Assembly: GCF_011752995.1 (NCBI RefSeq)
Contig: NZ_VWWL01000013.1
Location: 124,001 to 188,000, forward strand
Length of the DNA stretch: 64,000 bases
Source: Burkholderia sp. Ax-1724
Lineage (GTDB): Bacteria > Pseudomonadota > Gammaproteobacteria > Burkholderiales > Burkholderiaceae
Reading direction: 5' to 3'
Position numbers and translations under genes: made by a program. This document shows, piece by piece, positions 1 to 8,515 of the stretch. The notes below the pieces were generated by a model. It saw nothing but the letters and a program-made list of their open reading frames with translations. It was not told the DNA's origin and ran no database searches. Every line of letters begins with the position of its first letter. Within the stretch, counting starts at the first letter, position 1.

Positions 1-236
1 ATCCGCCGTCCATGCGTCAGTCGCCCACGCCCCCGCCGCTTTTCATGCGCTGCCGACGCGGCGTACTGTGCGCGCCAAGCGCGCTTTCGCTCATGCGCCC
101 TCGCCCGGAAGGCGCCTTCCTTCACGCTCTGCCTCGCGCGCCCATCGAGCGCGATTCATCTTCTCCCCCGGCGCCCGACATGCGCCATGCGTGAGCCATC
201 GCACCACGCCATTCCGAACGCCCGTACTTTCCCGGC

Positions 237-264
237 TTGACGCGGCCGCGCAGCGCTCTATTCT
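237..264 (+). promoter_or_regulatory. Candidate sigma-70 promoter for lldP
   Basis: TTGACG at 237-242 and TATTCT at 259-264 are separated by 16 bp, a normal sigma-70 spacing, and lie about 140 bp upstream of the lactate permease start. I see no convincing gene in 1-404. The match is to the consensus only, so this remains a prediction. Confidence 0.4.
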
Positions 265-404
265 TGGGGAAGCCACATGCAGCACCCGCTTAAATCAGGC
301 GATGCCCGGTACGCCCGTTTCACCGGGGTGCATCTACCTGCTACCGCGACGCGCCCGTCACGCGCAGTCCACGCGTCGATCCCAACAACAACGAAGGAGA
401 CGTG

Positions 405-2003
405 ATGTTTCATCAACTACTCACTCCAGTCGGCAACTCGCTGTTCCCCTCGTTTCTCGTCGCCGCGCTGCCGATCATCGCGGTGCTCGCGCTGCTCGGC
501 TGGGCCCGCAGGCCAGCCTGGCAGGCGTCGCTCGCGGGCCTCGTCATCGGTCTGGTGGTGGCGATTTTCATCTGGCAGTTTCCGGTCGGACTCGCGTTCA
601 ACTCGGTGGCCGCGGGCGCCGTGTTCGCGTGCTGGCCCGTCATGTGGATCGTCTTCACCGCGATCCTGCTCTACAACATCGCGCAACGCTCGGGACGATT
701 CGCGGCCTTTCGCCTGTGGATGATCGACAACCTGCCGAACGACCGGCGCATCGTGCTCGTGGTGGTCGGCTTTTCGTTCGGCGCGCTGCTCGAAGGCATT
801 TCCGGCTTCGGCACGCCGGTCGCGATCACGAGTTCGCTGCTCATCATGCTCGGCTTCCCGACGCTCGAAGCGCTTACCTTCACGCTGATCTTCAACACCG
901 CGCCGGTCGCGTTCGGCGCGCTCGGCGTGCCGATCACGGTGCTCGGCGCGGTCACGCATCTGCCGTCCGATGCGCTCGCGAAAATGGTCGGCCGGCAGTT
1001 GCCGTTCTTCGCGCTGCTACTGCCGTTCTACGTGATCGCCGTCTACGCGGGCTTTCGCAACATGCTGCGCGTGTGGCCGGTGCTGCTCGTGTCGGGCGCG
1101 AGCTTCGCGCTCACGCAGTTCGTCGCGTCGAACTACGTGAACTACAGCCTGACCGACGTGCTGTCGTCGATGGTCTCGCTGATCGTCACGATCGCGTTCC
1201 TGCGCGTCTGGAAGCCCGCCGTCGATCCGAAGTTCGCGGTCAACGTCGACCGCATCAACGAGGTGCGCGGCAAGGTCGGCGGCGCGCAGGGCTGGTATCC
1301 GTGGATCATCGTGTCGGTCGTCGTGATCGTCTGGACCGTCGCGAAGATCTTCACGATCGGCGACGTCAAGGTGCCGTGGCCCGGTCTCGACAAGGCCGTC
1401 TTCATCACGCTGTACAACACGCCGTACGGCGCGGTGTGGGACTTCCAGCCGCTCGCGACCGGCACCGCGATTCTCGTCGCGGCGCTCATCACCGCGTTCA
1501 TCGTGCGGCTGTCGCCGGGCGAATTCGGCAAGGCGATCGCCGATACGTGGGTGCAGACGCGCATCGCGATTCTGACGGTCGCGACCATCGTCGGCCTCGC
1601 CTATCTGATGAACTATTCGGGGCTCACCTACACGCTCGGTCTCGGCGTCGCCTCGGTCGGGCCGTTCTTCCCGCTCGTGTCGGCGTTCCTCGGCTGGGTC
1701 GCGGTGTTCCTGTCGGGCAGCGATACCTCGGGCAACGCCCTGTTCGGCAACCTGCAGGTGGTGGCGGCCAACCAGCTCAACCTGAACCCGGTGCTGATGG
1801 CGGCGACCAATTCGTCGGGCGGCGTGATGGGCAAGATGATCTCGCCGCAGAACATCTCGACCGGCGTCGCGACGACCGAACTGAAGGGCAAGGAAGGTGT
1901 CGTGTTCGCGAAGACCTTCAAGCATTCGATTCTGCTGACGGTGCTGCTCGGCGTGCTCGTGTGGGCGCAGCAGAATTTCCTGCAGTGGATGATTCCGCAT
2001 TGA
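405..2003 (+). CDS. lldP: L-lactate permease (LctP family)
   Basis: Polytopic inner-membrane symporter of the LctP family that takes up L-lactate (often also D-lactate and glycolate) with protons. The 532-residue product is close to the usual 530-560 residues and consists of about a dozen hydrophobic helices. Family-typical stretches are visible, such as SFGALLEGISGFGTPVAI near residue 125 and LSGSDTSGNALFGNLQ near residue 440. The ATG at 405 is chosen because AGGAGA (395-400) lies 4 bp before it. An in-frame GTG at 402 would be too close to that site. No lactate dehydrogenase or lldR regulator is adjacent, so it appears to be a single-gene unit. Family assignment is secure; substrate range is inferred. 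Confidence 0.93.
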   Translation: MFHQLLTPVGNSLFPSFLVAALPIIAVLALLGWARRPAWQASLAGLVIGLVVAIFIWQFPVGLAFNSVAAGAVFACWPVMWIVFTAILLYNIAQRSGRFAAFRLWMIDNLPNDRRIVLVVVGFSFGALLEGISGFGTPVAITSSLLIMLGFPTLEALTFTLIFNTAPVAFGALGVPITVLGAVTHLPSDALAKMVGRQLPFFALLLPFYVIAVYAGFRNMLRVWPVLLVSGASFALTQFVASNYVNYSLTDVLSSMVSLIVTIAFLRVWKPAVDPKFAVNVDRINEVRGKVGGAQGWYPWIIVSVVVIVWTVAKIFTIGDVKVPWPGLDKAVFITLYNTPYGAVWDFQPLATGTAILVAALITAFIVRLSPGEFGKAIADTWVQTRIAILTVATIVGLAYLMNYSGLTYTLGLGVASVGPFFPLVSAFLGWVAVFLSGSDTSGNALFGNLQVVAANQLNLNPVLMAATNSSGGVMGKMISPQNISTGVATTELKGKEGVVFAKTFKHSILLTVLLGVLVWAQQNFLQWMIPH

Positions 2004-2397
2004 CGCTGCATTAACGTTGCCTTGAGGTTGCATTGAGGTGGCAGCGACGCCGCGTCGAGGTTGACCGGCGTTGCGTCCACGTCTGGCTCTGGCGCTGCGT
2101 CGAAGCGGATGCGCTTCGGCCGCGGCCCCCTGAGACTGTGGTTTACCTCATGTTTTTTCACGTGCCCGCCGGTTCGGCACGGGCACGGCCGGCCTCTCCG
2201 CCCGTCGTATCGTAGTTTTTCTCACATATCGGTGAGAATTGCTCGTTTTGCGCGTGCCCGCGCAACGCTTACGATCGGGTTCACCGGACGCCCCCTCTCC
2301 CGCATCTTGCCGTTTCATTCCACGCTGAAACGTTTCGCACGATCGCGCTGTTACGATGCTCAGGCGTCCCGACTCAACCGCGCGCGGCGCCCTTCCA
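2004..2397. other. Intergenic region, lldP to EamA gene
   Basis: Nearly 400 bp without a supported gene. I see no strong terminator hairpin with a T-tract after lldP. The segment just before 2398 probably holds the promoter of the exporter gene, but no clean -35/-10 pair stands out. Confidence 0.4.
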
Positions 2398-3324
2398 ATG
2401 AAAGCCAGAAACCTGTTGCAACTGATGATTCTCGCCGCCCTGTGGGGCGCGTCGTTCCTGTTCATCCGCATCGGCGTGAACGACTTCGGCGTGGCGCCGC
2501 TGATGGCGTTGCGCGTCGGCATCGGTGCAATCTTTCTCACCATCGTGCTGCTCGCGCGACGGCCGCTGCAACAGTCCGCCACACTGCTGCGCACGCGCGC
2601 GCTGCCGTTGCTGGTGGTCGGCATCCTGAATTCGGCGGCGCCGTTCTGCCTGTTCGCCTATGCCGAGCTGACGCTGTCGGCGGGCGTGACGTCGGTGATC
2701 AATGCCAGCACGCCGCTGTGGGGCGCGCTGGTCGGTTTCCTGTGGCTGCGCGATCGCCTGAGCACGCTACGCACGCTCGGTCTCGCGGTCGGCTTTCTCG
2801 GCGTGCTGATGCTCGTGTGGGACCAGATCGTGGCGCCCGACGGCTCGCCCGCCACACCTGCGACCGTGGCGCTCGCGGCGGCGGCCGCGCTCGGCGCGAC
2901 GCTGCTGTACGGCATCGCCGCGAACTATACGAAGCGCTACCTGACCGGCGTCGATGCGCTGACCGTCGCCGCCGGTACGATGCTCGGCGCGACGATCGTG
3001 CTGCTGCCGCTCGCGGTGATCGACTGGCCCGCCGCGCCGATCTCGCTGCGCGCATGGGGCGCCGTGATCGGGCTCGGCGTCGCCTGCACCGGCATCGCGT
3101 ACATGATGTTCTTCCATCTGGTCGCGGTCATCGGGCCGGCGCGCACAATTACCGTGACGTTCGTGATTCCGGTGTTCGGCATTCTGTGGGGTGCGCTGTT
3201 TCTCGGCGAGGCCGTGTCGCCGGGCATGCTCGAAGGTTGCGCTGTGATTCTGCTGGGTACCGCGCTGGCAACGGGAGTCGTGAAGCGTCTGCCGTGGACA
3301 GGAACGCGGCGCGCCGATACCTGA
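2398..3324 (+). CDS. DMT-superfamily EamA transporter
   Basis: Inner-membrane drug/metabolite exporter with two tandem EamA repeats (roughly residues 5-140 and 155-290) and ten predicted membrane helices, 308 residues in all. The first helix carries the family-typical LAALWGASFLFIRIG. The second repeat carries GVACTGIAYMMFFHLVAVIG followed by a LGEAVSPGMLEGCAVILLGT-like end. The ATG at 2398 is preferred over an in-frame one at 2356, because the upstream 14 residues are polar and unlike a family N-terminus. Substrates of this family are diverse (amino acids, purines, drugs), and neither the sequence nor the neighbours says which applies here. Confidence 0.87.
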   Translation: MKARNLLQLMILAALWGASFLFIRIGVNDFGVAPLMALRVGIGAIFLTIVLLARRPLQQSATLLRTRALPLLVVGILNSAAPFCLFAYAELTLSAGVTSVINASTPLWGALVGFLWLRDRLSTLRTLGLAVGFLGVLMLVWDQIVAPDGSPATPATVALAAAAALGATLLYGIAANYTKRYLTGVDALTVAAGTMLGATIVLLPLAVIDWPAAPISLRAWGAVIGLGVACTGIAYMMFFHLVAVIGPARTITVTFVIPVFGILWGALFLGEAVSPGMLEGCAVILLGTALATGVVKRLPWTGTRRADT

Positions 3325-3504
3325 GCGCATGGGTACTGGTGCGGCTTCGCCGGGCGGCCGGGCGGCAGTTCCGCAGGCCTACGCCTAGCCGGCCCCCCCC
3401 GTTTCCGCACGCCTTCGACGTCCGCAGCCTCTTTTCCTGCCCGCGCGGTGCCAATCGCCCCGCCGCTTCGGCCATCCGGCGCTACGTTGCAAATCCTGAG
3501 TACG

Positions 3505-3537
3505 AAAAAATAGCCCGCACTCCCAGGGAGTGCGGGC
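3505..3537 (-). terminator. Second tandem intrinsic terminator
   Basis: On the minus strand, GCCCGCACTCCC pairs with a GAGTGCGGGC arm within 3513-3537 and is followed by TATTTTTT (3512-3505). It lies immediately after the first terminator. The pair points to one well-terminated leftward transcript. Confidence 0.75.
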
Positions 3538-3569
3538 AAAAACCGTCGCCCTACGAGGATAGGCGACGG
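3538..3569 (-). terminator. First of two tandem intrinsic terminators
   Basis: Read on the minus strand, an 8-bp perfect stem (GGCGACGG at 3562-3569 against CCGTCGCC at 3543-3550) is followed by five T residues (3542-3538). This is a standard Rho-independent layout for leftward transcription. Confidence 0.65.
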
Positions 3570-3932
3570 GGCCACCGGGGCCGCGCGCAACGCGCAGGCC
3601 GTTATCGGGCTCGGTACCGGTTCGCACGCCGGCACCGCAATGATTTGAAACGCAAGTGGAATCCGCCGCGCATGCGCATCGGGTATCCCATCCGGCCCCA
3701 TGAGTCTTATAAAGCAGCTTGCGTGCCAGCTATGAGAAGCCCTCGCAGATGCCCACAACTGTCTGATTTATATTGATATTTTTCTTTCAAACAGAAAGGA
3801 AGCGAAGCATGGCCGGCAAGGCGGAGAACTTCGCGGGTTACGTCACCAACGTAACGTCACGTTACGTGCGCTGCACACGGCGAAAACGCCGGCATCGCGG
3901 ACGTGCATGGACGGATGCGGGGCCGGTCGACG

Positions 3933-4079
3933 CTACAGCCGCCTCGCCCGCGCCGATGCGATTCGTCGTAGCGGCCGCCCGCGCTCGCGTGGCTCGGGAA
4001 CGCTCAACACCGCGCCGCACATCAAGGCAAGAACGAGCAGGCTCACTGCCCACATCCAGTAAGGGATCACGTCGAACAT
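3933..4079 (-). CDS. Small single-span membrane protein, hypothetical
   Basis: A 48-residue product with one hydrophobic helix near the N-terminus (WMWAVSLLVLALMCGAVLSV) and a strongly basic tail rich in Arg, so it probably has one membrane span with the tail inside. The ATG at 4079-4077 has GGAG-type sequences about 6-12 bp upstream. The gene follows the bamC terminator (4250-4280) on the same strand, so it probably has its own promoter. I do not recognise a family. Calling such a short ORF real rests on the membrane-helix pattern and the ribosome site. Confidence 0.45.
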   Translation of the reverse strand: MFDVIPYWMWAVSLLVLALMCGAVLSVPEPRERGRPLRRIASARARRL

Positions 4080-4249
4080 GGCTGGCTCCGCTCCTGGCCG
4101 GTGACTGTCGCTGTCAGGATCAAAAGCAAAAGCCATGCGCGGCTCGACCGGTTGCGCAGGACGACGCGGCGAGCGCGATGAACCGCGAGCCGCCGCATAC
4201 GACGGCGACGCAACGGCAAACGGACAACGGGACGGCAAACGAACGGACG

Positions 4250-4280
4250 AAAAAAAACCGCCCGGGATTCACCCGGGCGG
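4250..4280 (-). terminator. Intrinsic terminator of bamC
   Basis: A 9-bp perfect GC stem (CCGCCCGGG 4258-4266, CCCGGGCGG 4272-4280, loop of 5) is followed on the minus strand by a run of eight T (4257-4250). It sits 36 bp after the bamC stop codon. Confidence 0.88.
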
Positions 4281-4316
4281 TCTTCCGAATCGGCGGCCTC
4301 GCCGCGCGAACGTCGC

Positions 4317-5546
4317 TCAGTGCAACTGGTCGGCCATCAGACTCATGATCTGCTTCGCCTGCTGGCTGTCGTCGATCTGCCCCTTGTCGTCGACGACGGC
4401 GACACGCGTCTGGTTAGGCGTCACCGCGCGCACGTTCACGCGATACTCCTTGGCGACCTTTTCCTTCTTGCCGTGGAACACCTGGCTCCAGAAACCCTGC
4501 TCGGCCGACGACAGATCCTTCGGATCGACGTAGCGCACGAAGTAGAGGCCGCGGGTCGCGTCGCGGTCGTTGACCGTGAAGTTGCTGCGATCGAGCGCGA
4601 GGCCCACGCGCAGCCATGCGCGGTCATACGGCTCGCCCAGCGTGAGTTCCGTCGACGAAAACTGCGCCGAGGTATTCTGCGCGTCCGGATCGGGCATCGG
4701 CTGCTGCGCCGCGAGCACGACGTTCTGCGCCGCGGTTGCAGCCGCCGCCGACTTGGCGCCCGCCGTGGCCGCGTTCGGCGCGGTTTGCGCGCCCGCCGGC
4801 GACAGCTCGGCGTTCGGCGTGCCGGCCGCGCCGCGCGAATCGGCCAGCGCGAGCGATGCCATCAGACGCTTCAGATATTCCTGCTCGAGCGCCGGATCGT
4901 TCGGCTTCGGCTGCCATTGGCTCGAATCGTTGTTCGCACCCGTGACCGCCTCGCGCATGCCCTTCTGGCTCACGAACACGTAGGTGCCGCCGTTCGGCGC
5001 CGCTTCGAGACGCGTGCGGAACTTGTTGCGCTCGGAGCTTACGTAGCTGTTGCCCATCGCCTTCGACAGCGTGTTGCGGATCAGGCCGTCGTTGATCTGC
5101 GCATGGGTTTCGTTCCAGTCGGTTTCCATCACGCCCTTGTCGCGCTGGTCGACGACAAGCAGGAAGCCCTGCTCCTGCCAGAAGCGACGGATTTGCGGCC
5201 AGGCCTGATCCGGCGTTCTGTTGTCGAGCACGAGCCAGCTTTCGGTGCCGTCGCGCTGGATATGCATGCCCTGAACCGGCGGCACGACCACCACGGAATT
5301 GCCCGCCGGCGCCTGTGCCTGCACCTGCTTCAGTGTGGACAGCGAGGTTTCGCCACCCTGCGGCGGCAGCGAGCGCTGATCGGACGTCTCGTCGATCATG
5401 TTCGGCGGTACCGCGAGCGATACCTGCTTCGACCGGGAGTCGCTCTTGTAGTCGATTTTGTTCGGCGACGAGGTGCCGCAGCCGGCAACCAGCCCGCCCG
5501 CCATCAGCATTACTGCAAACCGCCTGGTAAGACGAAGATCAGTCAT
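4317..5546 (-). CDS. bamC: Outer membrane assembly lipoprotein BamC
   Basis: Lipoprotein subunit of the BAM complex, which inserts beta-barrel proteins into the outer membrane. The 409-residue product has an N-terminal lipoprotein signal with the lipobox LVAGC (Cys about residue 23). Next comes the unstructured segment that in BamC contacts BamD (KIDYKSDSRSKQ and following, rich in Pro, Ser and Gln). Two helix-grip (NlpB) domains follow, joined by an Ala-rich linker around residues 235-285. In many proteobacteria bamC follows dapA, but no dapA is seen upstream here and the gene stands alone before its own terminator. The family call is firm; the extended Ala-rich linker is a feature of this copy. 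Confidence 0.9.
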   Translation of the reverse strand: MTDLRLTRRFAVMLMAGGLVAGCGTSSPNKIDYKSDSRSKQVSLAVPPNMIDETSDQRSLPPQGGETSLSTLKQVQAQAPAGNSVVVVPPVQGMHIQRDGTESWLVLDNRTPDQAWPQIRRFWQEQGFLLVVDQRDKGVMETDWNETHAQINDGLIRNTLSKAMGNSYVSSERNKFRTRLEAAPNGGTYVFVSQKGMREAVTGANNDSSQWQPKPNDPALEQEYLKRLMASLALADSRGAAGTPNAELSPAGAQTAPNAATAGAKSAAAATAAQNVVLAAQQPMPDPDAQNTSAQFSSTELTLGEPYDRAWLRVGLALDRSNFTVNDRDATRGLYFVRYVDPKDLSSAEQGFWSQVFHGKKEKVAKEYRVNVRAVTPNQTRVAVVDDKGQIDDSQQAKQIMSLMADQLH

Positions 5547-5982
5547 GTTCGGGGAATCCTTCCGCTACGCCACGGCAAGTTTCCGTGGATCAACCCAACA
5601 TTTTACCGGTCCCGGGCAAGCGTGTGCAAAAACTGGGGTTTGCCCGCAGGTTGGTCCACCCATCGCACCGGCGGCGTCTCGTTCTGGATGTCTGTGCGCC
5701 ATGCCTCTTTCCCTAAAAAAATTCGCGTTTTTTCCCGCCTATTTGCGTTGTCATCGGGTAAATTTAACGGTCGCTAACAGTCATGAGACGGCGTTAAGAA
5801 TGTTCTTACGTCGTGGTTAAACGCTTGTTCTGAAAGGGCTTTAAGCAATACATCCCGCTTTATTTTGAGATTGCGTGTGGCGGCGCCTGACAGGGCACGT
5901 CACAGGAAGCTAAACCCGGCTGTTATTTTTCATTCGTATCTCAATAAAGCCCGGGCGCCCCCGCCCGCAAGGCATACACGCC
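5547..5982. other. Divergent intergenic region, bamC / DUF2844 gene
   Basis: About 440 bp between divergent genes. The part from about 5700 to 5830 is clearly more AT-rich than its surroundings (for example GTAAATTTAACGG and GTTAAGAATGTTC). It is the likely place for promoters of both bamC and the DUF2844/DUF3443 pair. I found no gene or RNA family in it. Confidence 0.4.
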
Positions 5983-6432
5983 ATGTTCAAAGCCCGTTTT
6001 TATCCGTCCGCGCGTGCGGCGGCGCTCGCGCTCATCGCGTGCTGCGCCAGCACCGGCGCCTATGCCGAACTCGGCGGCGCGATGCCCGCCCAGGCGGCCT
6101 CGCGCACGATCCTCAACGGCGCGCTGCGCGTGCGCACGATGACCGACGCCGGCAACACGACCCTCAACGAATACGCGACCAGCACCGGCCAGATTGTCGC
6201 CTACACGTGGCAGGGCCCGACCATGCCGGACCTGCACGCGCTACTCGGCCAGTACGCCGGCTCGTATCAGGCGGGCGCGGCTGCGGCGTCCGCGAACGGC
6301 AACCTGCATGCGTCGCGGATCGCGCGGCCCGACGTGATCGTCGAATCGGGCGGCCCGATGCGCAGCTACGTCGGCCGCGCGTGGCTGCCGGCGGCCTTGC
6401 CGGCCGGCGTCACGGCCGACGATCTCCAGTAA
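5983..6432 (+). CDS. DUF2844 exported protein
   Basis: A 149-residue protein with a classical Sec signal peptide (basic start, hydrophobic AALALIACCAS, AYA cleavage near residue 28). The mature domain resembles DUF2844, a beta-proteobacterial family of unknown function; the EYATSTGQIVAYTWQGPTMP stretch is typical. It is followed 41 bp later by a DUF3443 protein, and this two-gene arrangement recurs in Burkholderia. The shared export suggests a joint envelope function that is not known. An ATG at 5983 directly followed by the signal peptide fixes the start. Confidence 0.8.
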   Translation: MFKARFYPSARAAALALIACCASTGAYAELGGAMPAQAASRTILNGALRVRTMTDAGNTTLNEYATSTGQIVAYTWQGPTMPDLHALLGQYAGSYQAGAAAASANGNLHASRIARPDVIVESGGPMRSYVGRAWLPAALPAGVTADDLQ

Positions 6433-6473
6433 CGCGCAGCCGCCCTTCAGCCCCACCCGATGCCCACCCCGCC

Positions 6474-7742
6474 ATGAAATCCGCTCTCCGTGTCTACGCC
6501 CTCGCCCTCGTCGTCTGCGCGGCCCTTGCCGCCTGCGGCGGTGGCGGCGGCTCGAACAACGCGTCGTCCACCCCGTCCGGAACCGGCTCGTCAGGCGGCA
6601 CGCCGTCTTCGCCCAGCAGCGCCGGCACGTCGAATTCGAATCAGAACACGAGCGTGCCGCAATCGAACGTGGCGAACGTGCAGCCGGTCACGGTCGGCGT
6701 ATCGCCCGGCATGACGCGCAACATGCTGACGACGAGCGTCACGATCTGCCAGGCCGGCACCAGCAATTGCGCGACGATCGACGACATCCAGGTCGACACG
6801 GGCTCGAACGGCCTGCGCATTCTCGCGTCGGCGCTGCCCGCGGGCTTTACGTTGCCCGCGGTGGCATCGGGCGGCGGCATGGCAAGCGAATGCGCGGTGT
6901 TCGGCAGCGGCTACGCGTGGGGCTCGGTGCGCACCGCCGACGTGCGCATGGCCGGCCAGCTCGCCGCCGCGATTCCCGTGCATCTGATCGCCGATCCGGC
7001 GCTGCCCGCCGCGCCGACCGACTGCGCGAACGCGGGCCCGGCGATGCTGACGGTCGCGAGCCTGCACTCGAACGGCATTCTCGGCGTGGGCCTGTTCCCC
7101 GTCGATTGCGGCAGCGGCTGCGCGAACGCCGCGCTGCCGCGCTGGTACTACAGCTGCACCACGAGCGGCACCTGCACGGCCAGTGCGCAGGCCGTCGCTC
7201 AGCAGGTGACCAACCCGGTCAGCAGTTTCGCGCTCGACAACAACGGCGTCGTGATCGACCTGCCCGCCGTCGCCGATGCCGGCGCGGCGAGCGTGTCGGG
7301 CTCGCTGATCTTCGGCATCGGCACGCAGGCGAACAACACGCTCGGCGGCGCGAGCGTCATCAAGGCGAATTCGGTGACGGGCTACGTGACCACGACCGCG
7401 GGCGGGCAGACCTATACGCTGAGCTATCTCGACAGCGGTTCGAACGGGTTCTTCTTCCACTCGTCGCAGTTTCCGCTGTGCGGCATCTGGTACTGCCCGG
7501 GCTCGACGCAAGCCGCGAACGCGTCGATCGCAGGAAGCAATGGCGTGTCGAACACGGTCGCGTTCGATGTCGGCAATGCGAGCACGCTGTTCGCGTCGTC
7601 GAACAACGCGTTCGACAACCTCGCGGGCACGTCGAGCCAAGGCTTCGCGTGGGGCTTGCCGTTCTTCTACGGGCGACGGGTTTATACGGCAATCGCGTCG
7701 CGTAATACGGCGGCCGGAGCCGGGCCGTATTACGCATTTTGA
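6474..7742 (+). CDS. DUF3443 lipoprotein
   Basis: A 422-residue protein with a lipoprotein signal (lipobox LAAC, Cys about residue 19), a low-complexity Gly/Ser/Asn linker to about residue 65, and a DUF3443 domain to the end. The domain opens with IDDIQVDTGSNGLRIL and later has LSYLDSGSNGFFF. These paired D-T/S-G-S-N motifs resemble retroviral or pepsin-like aspartic protease signatures (D-T/S-G), which makes a protease-like fold conceivable but unproven. Several Cys pairs fit a periplasmic or surface protein. It is probably co-transcribed with the DUF2844 gene. Start chosen at the ATG before the signal peptide. Confidence 0.8.
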   Translation: MKSALRVYALALVVCAALAACGGGGGSNNASSTPSGTGSSGGTPSSPSSAGTSNSNQNTSVPQSNVANVQPVTVGVSPGMTRNMLTTSVTICQAGTSNCATIDDIQVDTGSNGLRILASALPAGFTLPAVASGGGMASECAVFGSGYAWGSVRTADVRMAGQLAAAIPVHLIADPALPAAPTDCANAGPAMLTVASLHSNGILGVGLFPVDCGSGCANAALPRWYYSCTTSGTCTASAQAVAQQVTNPVSSFALDNNGVVIDLPAVADAGAASVSGSLIFGIGTQANNTLGGASVIKANSVTGYVTTTAGGQTYTLSYLDSGSNGFFFHSSQFPLCGIWYCPGSTQAANASIAGSNGVSNTVAFDVGNASTLFASSNNAFDNLAGTSSQGFAWGLPFFYGRRVYTAIASRNTAAGAGPYYAF

Positions 7743-7850
7743 GGGAGTGAGGAGGCGTGCCGACGCGCTGACGGATTCAGCGCCGAGGCGGCGAGGAAAG
7801 AGGACTGGGGTGGAAACCGGTGCCGCCCTGGCACCGGCGCTCCCGTCGAT

Positions 7851-8318
7851 TCAACCCGCGGCGCCGTCCGCCTGCTCCGCCGGTGCCGCGAGCTTCGCGG
7901 GCGCGAGCCAGCGGAATACGTCGAGTTCTTCGCCGTGGAACGTGCATTCGGCGGCAGCCGGCGTCACGACCTTTTTGGGCGCCGCAGGCTTGGCCGCCAC
8001 GGCGACAGCCGAGGCTTCCTTCGTCGCCGAGGCCATGACCGGTGCCGAGGCCGCCCGCGGAGCGGACGCCACGGCCGCAGCCGAGGCGGCTACTTCGGAT
8101 GCGCTCGGCACATGCTCGATCGAGCCTTCGACCACCACGCGCGAGCCGCGAATCGCAATGCCGCGATGCGCGACACGCAGCGTATCCGACGACGTTTCGG
8201 CCAGCCTGTTTCGCATCAGTTGCTCGCATGCGCCCGAGTTGCGGGAAGCGATCGTGCAGGCCGTCAGCAGCGCGGCGGCGATCGCGACACAGGCGATAGG
8301 GAGAATCCGCATCTTCAT
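7851..8318 (-). CDS. Small Ala-rich lipoprotein, hypothetical
   Basis: A 155-residue protein with an apparent lipoprotein signal ending in LLTAC. A short conserved-looking part follows (SSDTLRVAHRGIAIRGSRVVVEGSIEHVP), then a long Ala/Ser/Val/Lys-rich region, then a Cys-containing tail (ECTFHGEELDVFRWL). The start at 8318 is chosen over in-frame ATGs at 8324 and 8312 because GGA at 8327-8325 lies 6 bp upstream. I do not recognise a family. The low-complexity middle suggests an envelope-spanning or peptidoglycan-proximal tether. It is convergent with the DUF3443 gene and divergent from the CadD-like gene. Confidence 0.62.
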   Translation of the reverse strand: MKMRILPIACVAIAAALLTACTIASRNSGACEQLMRNRLAETSSDTLRVAHRGIAIRGSRVVVEGSIEHVPSASEVAASAAAVASAPRAASAPVMASATKEASAVAVAAKPAAPKKVVTPAAAECTFHGEELDVFRWLAPAKLAAPAEQADGAAG

Positions 8319-8515
8319 CGACATTCCGTTTTTTAGCCGTCGGCCATTGTAGCTTACGGCCCCGCCCGCCGGCGGCGCTGACGCATGCCGCCTGACGCAT
8401 GCCGCTTGACCTCGCCGGATCGCATCGGCATCGTGTGGGTCGGCCGCGTTGCCGTCCAGCGGAAGGGCCACTTGGCCCGGCGCGGTTTTGCCATCCTGTA
8501 TCGATCCGTTTCCTT

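Larger units (their letters stand above)
3325..3932. other. 600-bp gap with minus-strand tandem terminators
   Basis: No convincing protein gene. The region ends on the minus strand in two consecutive intrinsic terminators (3505-3569), so something is transcribed leftwards through 3570-3932. It could be the 3' end of the small gene at 3933-4079 or a separate small RNA. A TATAAA-like AT-rich stretch around 3707-3715 and 3755-3785 could contain promoters. This is inference only. Confidence 0.35.

Noticed and set aside
68..2014. A long Arg-rich reading frame overlapping lldP
   Set aside because: It is an alternative frame of the permease gene in high-GC DNA; the composition (Arg/Ala/His) is that of a shadow and it has no domain.
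4320..5777. A 485-codon plus-strand frame across bamC
   Set aside because: Antisense to bamC, which has a lipobox, two NlpB domains and its own terminator.
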